64,000 nucleotides of DNA, taken from NCBI RefSeq assembly GCF_005221325.1, contig NZ_CP039890.1:1-64000 (forward strand), read 5' to 3'. Positions 25,851 to 34,509 of this stretch are shown here, piece by piece; position 1 is the first letter of the stretch; each line of letters starts with the position of its first letter. Source of the stretch: Agrobacterium tumefaciens (lineage in GTDB: Bacteria; Pseudomonadota; Alphaproteobacteria; Rhizobiales; Rhizobiaceae). The notes beneath the pieces were generated by a model. It was not told the origin of the DNA. It did not search any database and worked only from the letters and a program-made list of their open reading frames with translations. Both the position numbers and the translations under genes were made by a program.

Positions 25851-26765
25851 ATGAAAGAGCGGTTCGAGGGGGCAGGTGGGCGTAGATTGAGGATAGAAGC
25901 GATCGCCACACAGAAGATTTGCTTGGGACAGCCTGTGCTCATCGAGGAAATCGCTGATCTCTGTGAAATAGAGGAGTATGCAGTTGGCGCCGATCTTATC
26001 CGACAGGGTGATGAAACTAACGACATCTACTTGGTGCTTTCCGGAACGTTTATGATTGTAGTCAATGGGCAGCCGGTTGCTAGTCGTGGGCCAGGTGACA
26101 CCATAGGTGAAATGGCCGCAATTCAGCTAGCGCAAACAAGATCAGCGACGGCTACCGCGAGCTCGAGCGCCGTAGTCGCAAAACTTGCTGAAGAGCAGTT
26201 TTCTTGTCTCGCGGAACGCTACCCATCGATCTATCGCACGATAGCTCGTGATCTTTCCCGTCGTTTGTCTGAGCGCAATAAACTCGTTCGAACGCATCGT
26301 GACAAAATTCGTGTGTTCATCATCTCCTCGGTCGAAGGTCTCCTTGTCGCGCGGGCTATCCAGAGTGCGTTCGAACACGACCCGTTCACCTGTACCGTCT
26401 GGACTGATGGTGTTTTCCGCATTGCAAGTTATACCATGGATGCACTCGAGGCCGCGGTTGACGACTCCGATTTTGCAATAGCGGTTGCACACGCAGACGA
26501 CGTCACGGTGTTTCGGGGAACCGAGTGGCCAACACCCCGCGACAACGTCATTCTGGAGCTTGGCTTGTTCATGGGAAGGCTGGGCCGCTCACGGGCTATT
26601 CTTATGGAGCCTCGTGACGAAAAAGTTCGTCTACCAAGTGACCTCGCCGGTATCACCACGATTTCCTATGGCTTCAACGATGGCAAAGACATGGACGCGC
26701 TCATCGCTCCGGCCTGCAACAAGCTCCGCAATCATATTTTGTCTCTTGGCCCTAACAACGGCTGA
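25851..26765 (+). CDS. pycTIR: Pycsar effector: cyclic-nucleotide-binding domain fused to TIR-like domain (PycTIR)
   Basis: A 304-residue effector. Residues about 30-130 are a CRP-type cyclic-nucleotide-binding domain with the phosphate-binding cassette GEMAAIQLAQTRSATA (86-101). Residues about 152-295 are a TIR-like domain of the predicted nucleotide-binding type (IRVFIISSVEGLLVARAIQ... and PTPRDNVILELGLFMGRLG). The putative NAD-cleaving glutamate is E236. In Pycsar immunity a phage-triggered cyclase makes cUMP or cCMP, which activates such an effector to deplete NAD+ and abort infection. The cyclase gene follows 5 bp downstream, so the two genes form a complete system. Confidence 0.92.
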   Translation: MKERFEGAGGRRLRIEAIATQKICLGQPVLIEEIADLCEIEEYAVGADLIRQGDETNDIYLVLSGTFMIVVNGQPVASRGPGDTIGEMAAIQLAQTRSATATASSSAVVAKLAEEQFSCLAERYPSIYRTIARDLSRRLSERNKLVRTHRDKIRVFIISSVEGLLVARAIQSAFEHDPFTCTVWTDGVFRIASYTMDALEAAVDDSDFAIAVAHADDVTVFRGTEWPTPRDNVILELGLFMGRLGRSRAILMEPRDEKVRLPSDLAGITTISYGFNDGKDMDALIAPACNKLRNHILSLGPNNG

Positions 26766-26770
26766 ACACT

Positions 26771-27475
26771 ATGGCACTTCTGAAAGAGCTAAAAGATAAC
26801 GTAAGTTCAGTTTTCAGTTCATCCTGGTCGACCCGAGATGGGCGAGTGGTTCCAGCCCCTGAAGACCTGAAACTGTCGAATGATGCGATCGTATTCGAGC
26901 GTGCGACCGTCCTGTACGCGGACCTCACTGGTTCGACAAACATGGTTGACGTTGCGGGTTGGCAGAAGTCCGCCGAAATTTACAAGACATTTCTGTACTG
27001 CTCCGGCAGGATTATCCGCAACATGGGTGGGACCATTACCTCTTATGATGGAGACAGAGTTATGGGCGTTTTCATCGGTGAGGCACAGTGCACGTCGGCG
27101 GTAAAGGCCGCTATGAAAATCAACTGGGCAGTTCAGGAGGTCATTCATCCAGCCTATAAAAAGCAGTATCCAGATAGCAAAATCCAAGTTGGACAGGTTG
27201 TTGGTGTCGATACAAGCCAAATCCGAGCTGCCCGAACAGGCGTCCGAGGAGATAATGATATCGTCTGGGTTGGGCGAGCTGCGAACTACGCGGCCAAGCT
27301 TACCGAGATTAAGCAATCCGAAAAAACCTGGATCACAAAGGACGTTTACGAATATATGCACGATGAGGTGAAATACGGCGGCAACCCACCGCAGCACATG
27401 TGGTCCAAGCATATCTGGACTGAGCACGATCGATCAGACATTTACGGATCGACATGGTGGTGGAGTATAGACTGA
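26771..27475 (+). CDS. pycC: Pycsar pyrimidine cyclase (PycC), class III nucleotidyl cyclase
   Basis: A 234-residue stand-alone class III cyclase. The metal-binding aspartates are D51 in VLYADLTGST and D95 in SYDGDRVMGVF. A third conserved block, DIVWVGRAANYAAKLTEI, holds N172 of the transition-state site. Pycsar cyclases make cUMP or cCMP rather than cAMP/cGMP, and this small, single-domain form next to a CNBD-TIR effector is the Pycsar arrangement. Which nucleotide it makes cannot be read by eye. It starts 5 bp after the effector gene, so the two are surely co-transcribed. Confidence 0.92.
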   Translation: MALLKELKDNVSSVFSSSWSTRDGRVVPAPEDLKLSNDAIVFERATVLYADLTGSTNMVDVAGWQKSAEIYKTFLYCSGRIIRNMGGTITSYDGDRVMGVFIGEAQCTSAVKAAMKINWAVQEVIHPAYKKQYPDSKIQVGQVVGVDTSQIRAARTGVRGDNDIVWVGRAANYAAKLTEIKQSEKTWITKDVYEYMHDEVKYGGNPPQHMWSKHIWTEHDRSDIYGSTWWWSID

Positions 27476-27751
27476 GCGAACTAGCTCGTGGGCGAGGGCT
27501 AAAATGCTGGATGCTTACGACAGTAAACTCCGGGCACTCCATCGCCCGACGTTGAGTTTTCGTCACTAGTGACGTTTTCTTCTTCCCAGTTGCCGCCCAG
27601 TCGTTTCCTTATCCAAGCTCGTATCACATCTTGGGCTTTTCCGTATCCAAGTGCACTGTGCTCAAGTCGGCGAAGATCCGAATTGGTTCTGAGAAAATGC
27701 CTCCATCCGCTCAGAGCGAGACATAGCTCGAAAGCGACTCCTTGCCAGAAG

Positions 27752-29656
27752 TCATGACCAGAGGATATTTACTTCCTGTTCCTCGAACCAACCGTTCTCC
27801 ACCGCAGTGGACTTCACCGCGCTGGGATTATCGCTGTAGGCAATAATGGCGAGGCTGTCTTCGGCTCGGCTACACGTCACATAAAACAGTCTTCTGGTTC
27901 GATCGATCGTCGTCTCGTCGCCCTGGGCCTCGCGTTGAATATCTGTGGCGCTCTTCGCTTTGGCTCCAAAGAGCTTCTCATAGCTGAATAGAAATCCACG
28001 CGCTTCTTCGTCACTTACGATCACCAGCACTCGCGGGAATTCCAAGCCTTTCACGCCTTGATGGGTATCAAAGCTCGAGGTTCGGCTGACGTAACTCTCG
28101 TAATTCTCAATTTGCGCAAAGGGTGTACCTAGAACGAGCCGCCACGCCTCAAGCTCCGTTAGTTTCTCGTCTGTGCCGGGTTCCTCCGGCCCGTCATCAT
28201 CACTTAGTTGAATCTCGCCGGCGCCGACAAACGGGGTGAGGGGAGCCGGAATGGGAAACAACTGAGATACCGCGATATCGCCAAGGACATCCAAGAACGT
28301 TGGGCTCGCACCAGCTGCAAAAAGAGCGGCGAGGGAGTCGACTCCGCGCTGAACTTGCAGGATCCTTTCAGCCTGGTCCACGCCTTCAGCTTGAAGCGCT
28401 TTCTTCTCAAGCAGCGGTGAGCGCTCGCGAACGGCCGCCGCGATCTCGAAGTCATCTTGGCTCCTAATGGCTTTTACGAGGGTCAGCACGTCCTTTGCAA
28501 AGAACCGCGCCGCCGAATAGCTGCCGTCAAGCAACCCAGTGCGCAGGCGCTCAACCTTGTGCAGGGGCTCGAAGAATGCCGAGAAGCCTAGGCGCCGTGC
28601 CGCCATGTGGTGTTCAAGAATCAGCGATTTAACGCTTCCCGCGATCCAACCATCGTCACCCGTTTCCTTGACCATGACGGTACGGACATGGCCCTCGGAC
28701 GAAGTCTGATCCCTCCCGGAAGGCACGATAAAAAGACGGACATGGCCCCCCGGCTTATTCGACCGTGCGCGCTGCTCCTGACCATCCACGTCCTTGCGGA
28801 TACGGTTGATAAGGCGAATGATCCGCTCACGACTGCGATGGTTCATGACCTTCGCTGGCCGCTCCCAGCTTGCAGGAAGAGCTCGCTCCAGACCGACCAT
28901 GCCATCCGAATAAATGCGCTGCATCGTGTCGCCAAAGAGCCCAAGGCTGAATTTGCTGCCATGCTCCTTTTGAACCGTGAGAAGGGCAGCCAACAGGTCC
29001 TTGTTTGTGTCCTGGCTCTCGTCGATCAGCAGGATAGGGAAAGCATTCACAAGAATTGACCGCAGGCCCGGCTTTTCGGTGAGGAAGCTCGCCGTAATCG
29101 AAATCACTTCGCTGTGGTTCAGGGCGTCCCGCTCGCGATTGTCACCAGTGGGGCTGTACTGGAACGTCAGCAGGTCATCGAGTGCGGCCAAACGAGCCGT
29201 CTTGCTCAGGATCGACCTTTCCCGGTCCGCGGAGGCTTTACTGGCTCGGCCTCGGGTCTGCTTATCTTGAAGTTCGGCAATCTCAGCCTTGAGGTTTTCT
29301 TTCAGCCATTCGCGGATATCGTCGTTATAGCCCTGAATTAGCGACCAAGCGAACGAATGGATCGTGGACACAACCACACGGACATCGAAATCCAGGCGCT
29401 GCTTGATCTCATCACAAGCTGCATTGGTGAATGTTATGACACCAACATTCCGGCCGCCCAGAGCCAACCTTTCGCCTGCCTTCTCGCGCAGGCGCCGAAG
29501 TACTTCAATGAGAGAGCGCGTCTTTCCGGAACCCGCACCGGCATACATGAAGAAGCTCTTAGGTGCGTCGAGGTCCAAGCATTCAAAAATTTCATCATCG
29601 ACATGCTTGTCAACGAGGTTGTCGTTGGTTGCCTCATTCTGAGTCATCTGACCCAC
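27752..29656 (-). CDS. gajB: UvrD/Rep-like helicase of a Gabija-type system (GajB)
   Basis: A 634-residue superfamily 1A helicase. Motifs in order: Walker A AGAGSGKT (39-46), VVSTIHSFAW, Walker B ILLIDESQDT, motif III FGDTMQRIYSDG, HQGVKGLEFPRVLVIVSDEE, and motif VI TRRLFYVTCSRAEDSLAII near the C terminus. Its start overlaps the 3' end of the OLD-family nuclease gene by about 23 bp (an ATG three codons later is an alternative), so the two are translationally linked. In Gabija, GajB senses DNA ends and assists the GajA nuclease; an OLD-helicase pair also defines class 2 OLD loci. Confidence 0.9.
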   Translation of the reverse strand: MGQMTQNEATNDNLVDKHVDDEIFECLDLDAPKSFFMYAGAGSGKTRSLIEVLRRLREKAGERLALGGRNVGVITFTNAACDEIKQRLDFDVRVVVSTIHSFAWSLIQGYNDDIREWLKENLKAEIAELQDKQTRGRASKASADRERSILSKTARLAALDDLLTFQYSPTGDNRERDALNHSEVISITASFLTEKPGLRSILVNAFPILLIDESQDTNKDLLAALLTVQKEHGSKFSLGLFGDTMQRIYSDGMVGLERALPASWERPAKVMNHRSRERIIRLINRIRKDVDGQEQRARSNKPGGHVRLFIVPSGRDQTSSEGHVRTVMVKETGDDGWIAGSVKSLILEHHMAARRLGFSAFFEPLHKVERLRTGLLDGSYSAARFFAKDVLTLVKAIRSQDDFEIAAAVRERSPLLEKKALQAEGVDQAERILQVQRGVDSLAALFAAGASPTFLDVLGDIAVSQLFPIPAPLTPFVGAGEIQLSDDDGPEEPGTDEKLTELEAWRLVLGTPFAQIENYESYVSRTSSFDTHQGVKGLEFPRVLVIVSDEEARGFLFSYEKLFGAKAKSATDIQREAQGDETTIDRTRRLFYVTCSRAEDSLAIIAYSDNPSAVKSTAVENGWFEEQEVNILWS

Positions 29657-31934
29657 CGGTCTTGATTACATCAATGATATCACTTCGCTTCTTCTTCAGC
29701 TTCCCCTCGAGCCAATCCAAACCTTCGTCAATGTAGGCCGGCACCTTTAAGGTTGTAAAATCCTTATGGGCCAACACATCGAGCGCGAACTCCGCCTTTT
29801 TTCCTTTCTTCAAGGCCACGAACATTGCTGCGCCAATCGATTTAATATCCGGCTGCGTGTTGATTGCAGTATGGAATTTTTTCACGAGGCCGTTGCCAGT
29901 CATCCTGGAGAAAAATTCGATGTTTGAGAACACCAGTGCATCCTCAAACGTGTAGGGCAAGGCTTCGACCTCGTCGGAAGAGCCTGGTTTAGCTACGTTT
30001 AAGGGCTTCTGGTAGGCGACGCGAACCGAAAATAATGGATCGCCTGCCGTATCCATGACCTTTTGGGTCTGGGGAAGGTCGAACAACTCGTCAGCGTCGG
30101 TTTTTTTGGGCCACCATTTCTCCAGCGTGTCATTGTTAGTAACCTGTCCAGCTTTTCGCTCAGGCTGAACCGCTTCGCCGTCCTTCTCGGTGTCCAGATC
30201 GGTAATAATGAGCGTGCTCAAGCCCAAGTGCTCGATGAGTGGCCTGAGCGTATGGGCGTGGCTGCCACCTATTTCCAAGATCGAGAGGTAGCACTGGTGG
30301 AGATAGGGATAATGCTCCCGCACAAAGTTCGGCAGCAAAATGCGCTCGGCAGGTCCCTCCACCAATATCGCAGCGTCCGCAAAAAAGAGGTCAGCATGCT
30401 GGGATCTAAGATAGCGCGTAACGAACCGCTCAGTTCCGCTTGCCGGGCCAAAGGTTTCCGACAGGTTGACGACAATGGACGTAGGCACGGTCGCCCCCAT
30501 GCCGGCCGGCAGGCGACGGAAATAGCGAAGGGACGAAAAAGGTGTTTCGTGCGCGACGTGGCTGGAATGGCTACTTACGATGAGCTGCGTGCGAAGGGCC
30601 TTCGAGTCTCCGAGATCTTTATGTTTGCGGAGAACACTGTAAGCTTTTCGGACGAAAACCTGCTGCACTTGGGCATGAAGATGCGCCTCCGGCTCCTCTA
30701 TCAGCACAAGCTGCAGCGGTTCGATCGGGTCATCTAGGTTGTTTTTTCCGGCTTTTCGGACCCGCATCCAGGCGTCACGAAACGCCATAAGGCGGAAGAT
30801 CATCGAGATCAGGTTTTGGTAGCCGAGACCGTTGTTGTTTTCGGGAAGACGCAAGGTAGGCGTGATCTCACCCGCTTCGCTCACCACATCAATTTCAAAC
30901 GATACCGCAGCTTCGTGATCAATGCCATCCAGCGCTCGAAGCCGTGTCGATACCTTGATCTTTGGGTCCGTGACCCCCGGATATCCCAGACCCTCGACCT
31001 CGACAAACGCGTCGGAGAAACTGTCATGCAGACGTACGTTGAAGGCCTCCTGAGCGGCCTCGATCGCCTGCAAAGCCCCCAGGTCGCTGATATCGGGTTT
31101 ATCCGTCGGGTCCAGATGTTTGGTATAATAGGCTCTCAGTTGCTCGGATAGGCGCCGGCTTTCGGCGTTGCCGGGGGCCGCGCCCTCTTCCGGGCCATCC
31201 GTTTCGCCGAAACCACGTTGAGCATTGATCTCATTGACCCGTATGAGGCCGTTAAGCGGGTTGCCCTCAATCGCTACCGCGCCGGGGCGTAGCTTTTGAG
31301 GTTGGGCCCTCCCGTTTATGGGCGCCTTTAGCTTCGAAGGATTCAGAACGTAAGTGCGAACGGTGAGATACTTCATGAAGTCGCGGCTCAGAAAATCGAG
31401 TAAATCTTCCGGCCACAATGTTAGAGACGGCGTTGGAGAGGGCACCTCGCTTTCCTTTTTCAAACTCGCTTTCAGCTTACAAGCGTCTGTGAAAGCAGTT
31501 AGGAACTCCTGGTGGATTGTTTCGATCTTTTCTGGTTCCAATCTCAAGCGCAGGCCCAGAAGGCCCTTAGTGAACCCAAGAGTTGGCAAGACAGTTCGAA
31601 CGTAATGGAGCTCGTTGTCCCCAACCTCGAGCCAGAGATCGAGAAAAGGCATACACTCGGTCCAGGCCGTGTCGGTAAGGTCCGGAGGGAGCTCCTCCGC
31701 GTGGTTTTTTACCCAAGCCTGGCCGATTTTCCGTATCTTGTCCCAATGGGCTAAGGTAAGATCATGAGGCTGGAAGCCCTTGCCGTGATGCAGCAGGAAC
31801 CGCCGGAGCGCGACCATGGCGGACGTCTTGCCACTATTGTTGGCACCCACGAAAAGGGTGGTCTGGTCCGCAATATCCATGCGTACAGCAATAAGTTTCC
31901 GAAAGTTCGACAATTCCAGATGCGCTATTAACAT
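29634..31934 (-). CDS. gajA: OLD-family ATPase-TOPRIM nuclease of a Gabija-type system (GajA)
   Basis: A 766-residue protein with an ABC-type ATPase module and a TOPRIM nuclease. Walker A GANNSGKT is at 30-37, Walker B LIEEPEAHLHAQ at about 411-422, and the H-loop VSSHSSHVA at about 453. The TOPRIM glutamate is in ILVEGPAER (E526), with the acidic DLDTEKDGE at 579-587. The ATPase is split by a long insertion (about residues 85-330) that should form the dimerisation region. It is longer than the well-studied GajA of about 580 residues, so class 2 OLD is an equally fair name. It is paired with the downstream UvrD-like gene. Confidence 0.88.
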   Translation of the reverse strand: MLIAHLELSNFRKLIAVRMDIADQTTLFVGANNSGKTSAMVALRRFLLHHGKGFQPHDLTLAHWDKIRKIGQAWVKNHAEELPPDLTDTAWTECMPFLDLWLEVGDNELHYVRTVLPTLGFTKGLLGLRLRLEPEKIETIHQEFLTAFTDACKLKASLKKESEVPSPTPSLTLWPEDLLDFLSRDFMKYLTVRTYVLNPSKLKAPINGRAQPQKLRPGAVAIEGNPLNGLIRVNEINAQRGFGETDGPEEGAAPGNAESRRLSEQLRAYYTKHLDPTDKPDISDLGALQAIEAAQEAFNVRLHDSFSDAFVEVEGLGYPGVTDPKIKVSTRLRALDGIDHEAAVSFEIDVVSEAGEITPTLRLPENNNGLGYQNLISMIFRLMAFRDAWMRVRKAGKNNLDDPIEPLQLVLIEEPEAHLHAQVQQVFVRKAYSVLRKHKDLGDSKALRTQLIVSSHSSHVAHETPFSSLRYFRRLPAGMGATVPTSIVVNLSETFGPASGTERFVTRYLRSQHADLFFADAAILVEGPAERILLPNFVREHYPYLHQCYLSILEIGGSHAHTLRPLIEHLGLSTLIITDLDTEKDGEAVQPERKAGQVTNNDTLEKWWPKKTDADELFDLPQTQKVMDTAGDPLFSVRVAYQKPLNVAKPGSSDEVEALPYTFEDALVFSNIEFFSRMTGNGLVKKFHTAINTQPDIKSIGAAMFVALKKGKKAEFALDVLAHKDFTTLKVPAYIDEGLDWLEGKLKKKRSDIIDVIKTGGSDDSE

Positions 31935-31936
31935 TA

Positions 31937-32345
31937 GCTCCTCCGTAGCTCGAAGAGCTTAGGGGTGGCAATGAAACCTTGCAACCGGGAATAGTCACAT
32001 TTCACCAAGCGGGACAGCGTCTGCGGGAAGCAACTGTAGAAGCACGGACTGTTGACGCCGAGACGCTTGGTGATGTCGGCGACCGATATTGTGACAGTCG
32101 CGTGCACGGCACGCGCGGCTTCCAAATCCTGTTCGCAGAACTTTTGTGGGCGGCCGCCCTTACGTCCCCGCGCAGGGAGGCTTCGAATCCCGCCATCGTG
32201 CACTCGCGATTGAGGTCAAGGTAGTATTCCGCCATGGCGCGTGGATCTGCAGCGCAAAGCGGCCGTGGCGCTTTCGCTGTCGAGGTGCTCAGTGAGGCTC
32301 TGGATCTTCACGCCATCTTGGCGAAGATTGTCGATCATCCGCATC
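31937..32345 (-). pseudogene. Serine resolvase remnant (C-terminal half, frameshifted)
   Basis: Minus-strand frames read in order as MRMIDNLRQDGVKIQSLTE, then LCAADPRAMAEYYLDLNRECTMAGFEA, then RGRKGGRPQKFCEQDLEAARA and VADITKRLGVNSPCFYSCFP. Together these match the second half of a Tn3-type resolvase, including the C-terminal HTH. Frame changes occur near 32290 and 32170. The HTH part ends directly upstream of the GajA start, so the relic DNA may also supply the promoter of the Gabija pair. Confidence 0.75.
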
Positions 32346-32612
32346 TTCTCGACCAGTGGAGCCGGCCCTCACCGGTGCTGCGATGAACAGCCTTGATACA
32401 TTTGCCGGCACGCACGGTAATCCGCGCTGGTGGCTGCCGGACATAGCATGAGAATAGTCATTGATGGCGGTCACATCACGCCTACTAACGTATAGATTGC
32501 CGGGGAGAAGCAGCTGCACGGCCCGGCGTTAGTTATTTCCGGAACGCCGATCAACGGCGTAAGTGGCCTTCTGCAATTCTCCTGATACCGGAACACGGGT
32601 GCTGAAGGGTCG

Positions 32613-33320
32613 TCAGGTCACAAATTTGCGCTGGCGAATAAGCTCTTCAATCCCGCGGTGTATCCGATCATCTTTTGAGTTTAGGCTCCGGAGCCGGATA
32701 ATCTCAATTTCGTCCCAGAAGGCGCCGATCGCCTCGGAGAAGTGCCGTAAGTGCTCCAAAGTTACCAGTAATTTCCCCAGGTGAACAAGCGGTGTGTAGT
32801 CCCCAAAGGGCATCTCTGGCCAAAACTCCGGATGTTCTCGCCTGAGCTTCGTCACCGATTGCCCTTCACCGTGGCGAGCGGCATTGCCGAGAAGATGCAA
32901 TGTGGAAAGGACACTGTAAGATGGAAAGGAGGTTAGCGCCACGCCTCTTAGGTTAAGAAACAGCGCCTCTACCACCACCCATTTGTTGGACTGGGTCATA
33001 TCGTGCAAGTCTGCACGCTTTGGATACAGCTCTGCGACGCATCGTTGAAGATAGCCTCTTAACTGACGTTCCCAGATCGACTGAATTGCGAGGCTAAAGG
33101 CGACAGTAGTTTCTCGCCTGACCGCCTTCAGGTCGGGGACTGCAAAGGCTTCCCAGGCTCCGCCTTTTTCCGCATACTCTGTGATTTTGCTGTCGAGCGA
33201 GGCGAGACCAGGCTCGACCACGTCCTTTATGAAGTTTTCTAAAGTCGCTTTGTGGCTATAGGTGCCGACATCTGCCCAACAGTTTCGCCATGTGACGTGG
33301 TCTAATGCTATCGTCCTCAT
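32613..33320 (-). CDS. Hypothetical protein, possibly HEPN-like
   Basis: A 235-residue, mostly helical protein (MRTIALDHVTWRNCWADVGTYSHKATLENFIKDVVEPG...). I do not recognise the family. The block SVLSTLHLLGNAARHGEGQSV resembles the N-A-x-R-H-G segment found in HEPN-type and other helical RNase or scaffold domains, and AIQSIWERQLRGYLQR is typical of such helices. Its place between the Gabija pair and Abi-family genes suggests a defence or toxin role, but this is inference. There are no membrane segments or signal peptide. Confidence 0.6.
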   Translation of the reverse strand: MRTIALDHVTWRNCWADVGTYSHKATLENFIKDVVEPGLASLDSKITEYAEKGGAWEAFAVPDLKAVRRETTVAFSLAIQSIWERQLRGYLQRCVAELYPKRADLHDMTQSNKWVVVEALFLNLRGVALTSFPSYSVLSTLHLLGNAARHGEGQSVTKLRREHPEFWPEMPFGDYTPLVHLGKLLVTLEHLRHFSEAIGAFWDEIEIIRLRSLNSKDDRIHRGIEELIRQRKFVT

Positions 33321-33351
33321 AGTGCCCCCAAGCTATAATCCCTCGCGGTTC

Positions 33352-33546
33352 CTACGCTAAAACCTCCATAACCGAGCTTTGATCATCTACCCACCAGGCC
33401 GTAGCCTGAGAGATATAGCCGATCAAGTCTAAAAGCGAGTCGTACCGGGGCGCTATGTTGCGATTCAGGGCCGGTTCGTAGTGCGCGATGCGCTTGCGCA
33501 GGCGCCGGAGTTCATCAAGAGGTTGGAAAATTTGTGCGAGGATCAA
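33352..33546 (-). pseudogene. Truncated Abi-like (HEPN) protein, C-terminal fragment
   Basis: 64 codons reading FQPLDELRRLRKRIAHYEPALNRNIAPRYDSLLDLIGYISQAT. This matches the C-terminal block of Abi-like proteins, including the R-x4-H RNase motif (RKRIAHYEP). The N-terminal two-thirds are missing and the only start is a TTG, so it is a remnant rather than a functional gene. A terminator-like hairpin overlaps its 5' end. Confidence 0.65.
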
Positions 33547-33573
33547 AAAACCCGACGGAAGTGTGTATTCGGG
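33545..33573 (-). terminator. Rho-independent terminator-like hairpin
   Basis: Read on the minus strand, CCCGA (33573-33569) pairs with TCGGG (33555-33551) and is followed by TTTTTT. The stem is short and the loop 13 nt, so strength is modest. It would end transcription from the minus-strand gene at 33683-34375. Confidence 0.5.
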
Positions 33574-33682
33574 CAGCAGATTTTCGCTATGAAGAATTCA
33601 AAAACACCGCTGCCAGCTTGGGGGCGGTTCCGATGAGAATACTACCGGCATAGCCACGGACCCAGCATAAGAGTCTCTGACC

Positions 33683-34375
33683 TCATCTGCGCATTGCCTC
33701 ATTGCGGCTATCGACGAGCATCCCGAGCCAGTTCTCGAGACCGCCCAAATAATCAGCCAATTTTTCCATGTGGATCGCAAACGAACGGATGTTGATATGC
33801 ACGAGTTCGGGACTTAGAGTCCGCGTTGAGTCCCGGCTTCGCGCATAACGGAAGCTTTCCCCCCTCGGATCGTGGTCGTTGACCTGGCGCATATAGGCAT
33901 CAATCCCGTCAAGGTCGGCCACGGGCAGGCAACTCTCTCCTCCTATCCTGCAAGCGGGATCAAGCAAGGGACGGATCAGGGACCACAATTTTCCGAGATC
34001 GTGCCTGCCAAGATGATCTTTCTGACTACCCGATAGAGGTACTTCGCAGAGGTCTGCGGCAAGGCGGAAAATGTCTTTGAGCACCAGCTCGACGTGATGA
34101 CGATATAGATAAACAATCGGATATACGACGGAATCTTGGTCGATCGGTTGCTCGCACATTTGCGTTGTTAACTGAAGGGCGGCTCTTCGAAAACCCGCCT
34201 TATAAGCGTAGTCAACCTCACCCCAATGCGTGATGCAGGCATTTAAATGCCAATCTTCGGAGTTTGGCCCAAAAAGGATGTCGTCCACGTGCGGCGGGGG
34301 CGAGGAATTGAAGATAGATCCGGCTTCGTCAGTCATAGCAATCCCTGTTTGGAATGAAATCGAGGCATGCCGCAT
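33683..34375 (-). CDS. Hypothetical protein in the defence cluster
   Basis: A 230-residue soluble protein; the start may be the internal ATG of AMTDEAGSIF (near 34336) rather than 34375. Visible features: EDWHLNACITHWGEVDYAYKAGFRRAALQL, a helix with PIVYLYRHHVELVLKDIFRLA, and RHDLGKLWSLIRPLLDP. The YRHHVELVLK...HDL..LW pattern occurs in a family of helical hypothetical proteins often seen near restriction and defence genes. No catalytic motif can be named with confidence. Confidence 0.62.
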   Translation of the reverse strand: MRHASISFQTGIAMTDEAGSIFNSSPPPHVDDILFGPNSEDWHLNACITHWGEVDYAYKAGFRRAALQLTTQMCEQPIDQDSVVYPIVYLYRHHVELVLKDIFRLAADLCEVPLSGSQKDHLGRHDLGKLWSLIRPLLDPACRIGGESCLPVADLDGIDAYMRQVNDHDPRGESFRYARSRDSTRTLSPELVHINIRSFAIHMEKLADYLGGLENWLGMLVDSRNEAMRR

Positions 34376-34475
34376 ATTTTTTTGGGCATCGAGCTGCTTC
34401 AGCGTCGACCAGATTTGTTGCGCTTTTGATCAAATTCGTTCGTATTCAGCACCTTGGTGTCTTTTCCCAAAAATG

Positions 34476-34508
34476 GTCGTAGGTTCGATTCCCCTCATCT
34501 TCTTCAAA
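34476..34508 (+). repeat. tRNA T-arm-like motif (possible attachment relic)
   Basis: GTAGGTTCGATTCCCC (34480-34495) within otherwise gene-free DNA just past the end of abiF. The core GGTTCGATTCC recurs at 58418 and 62149. The T-stem does not pair well, and no other tRNA part is present, so it is at most a relic of a tRNA 3' end. Confidence 0.4.
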
Positions 34509-34509
34509 A

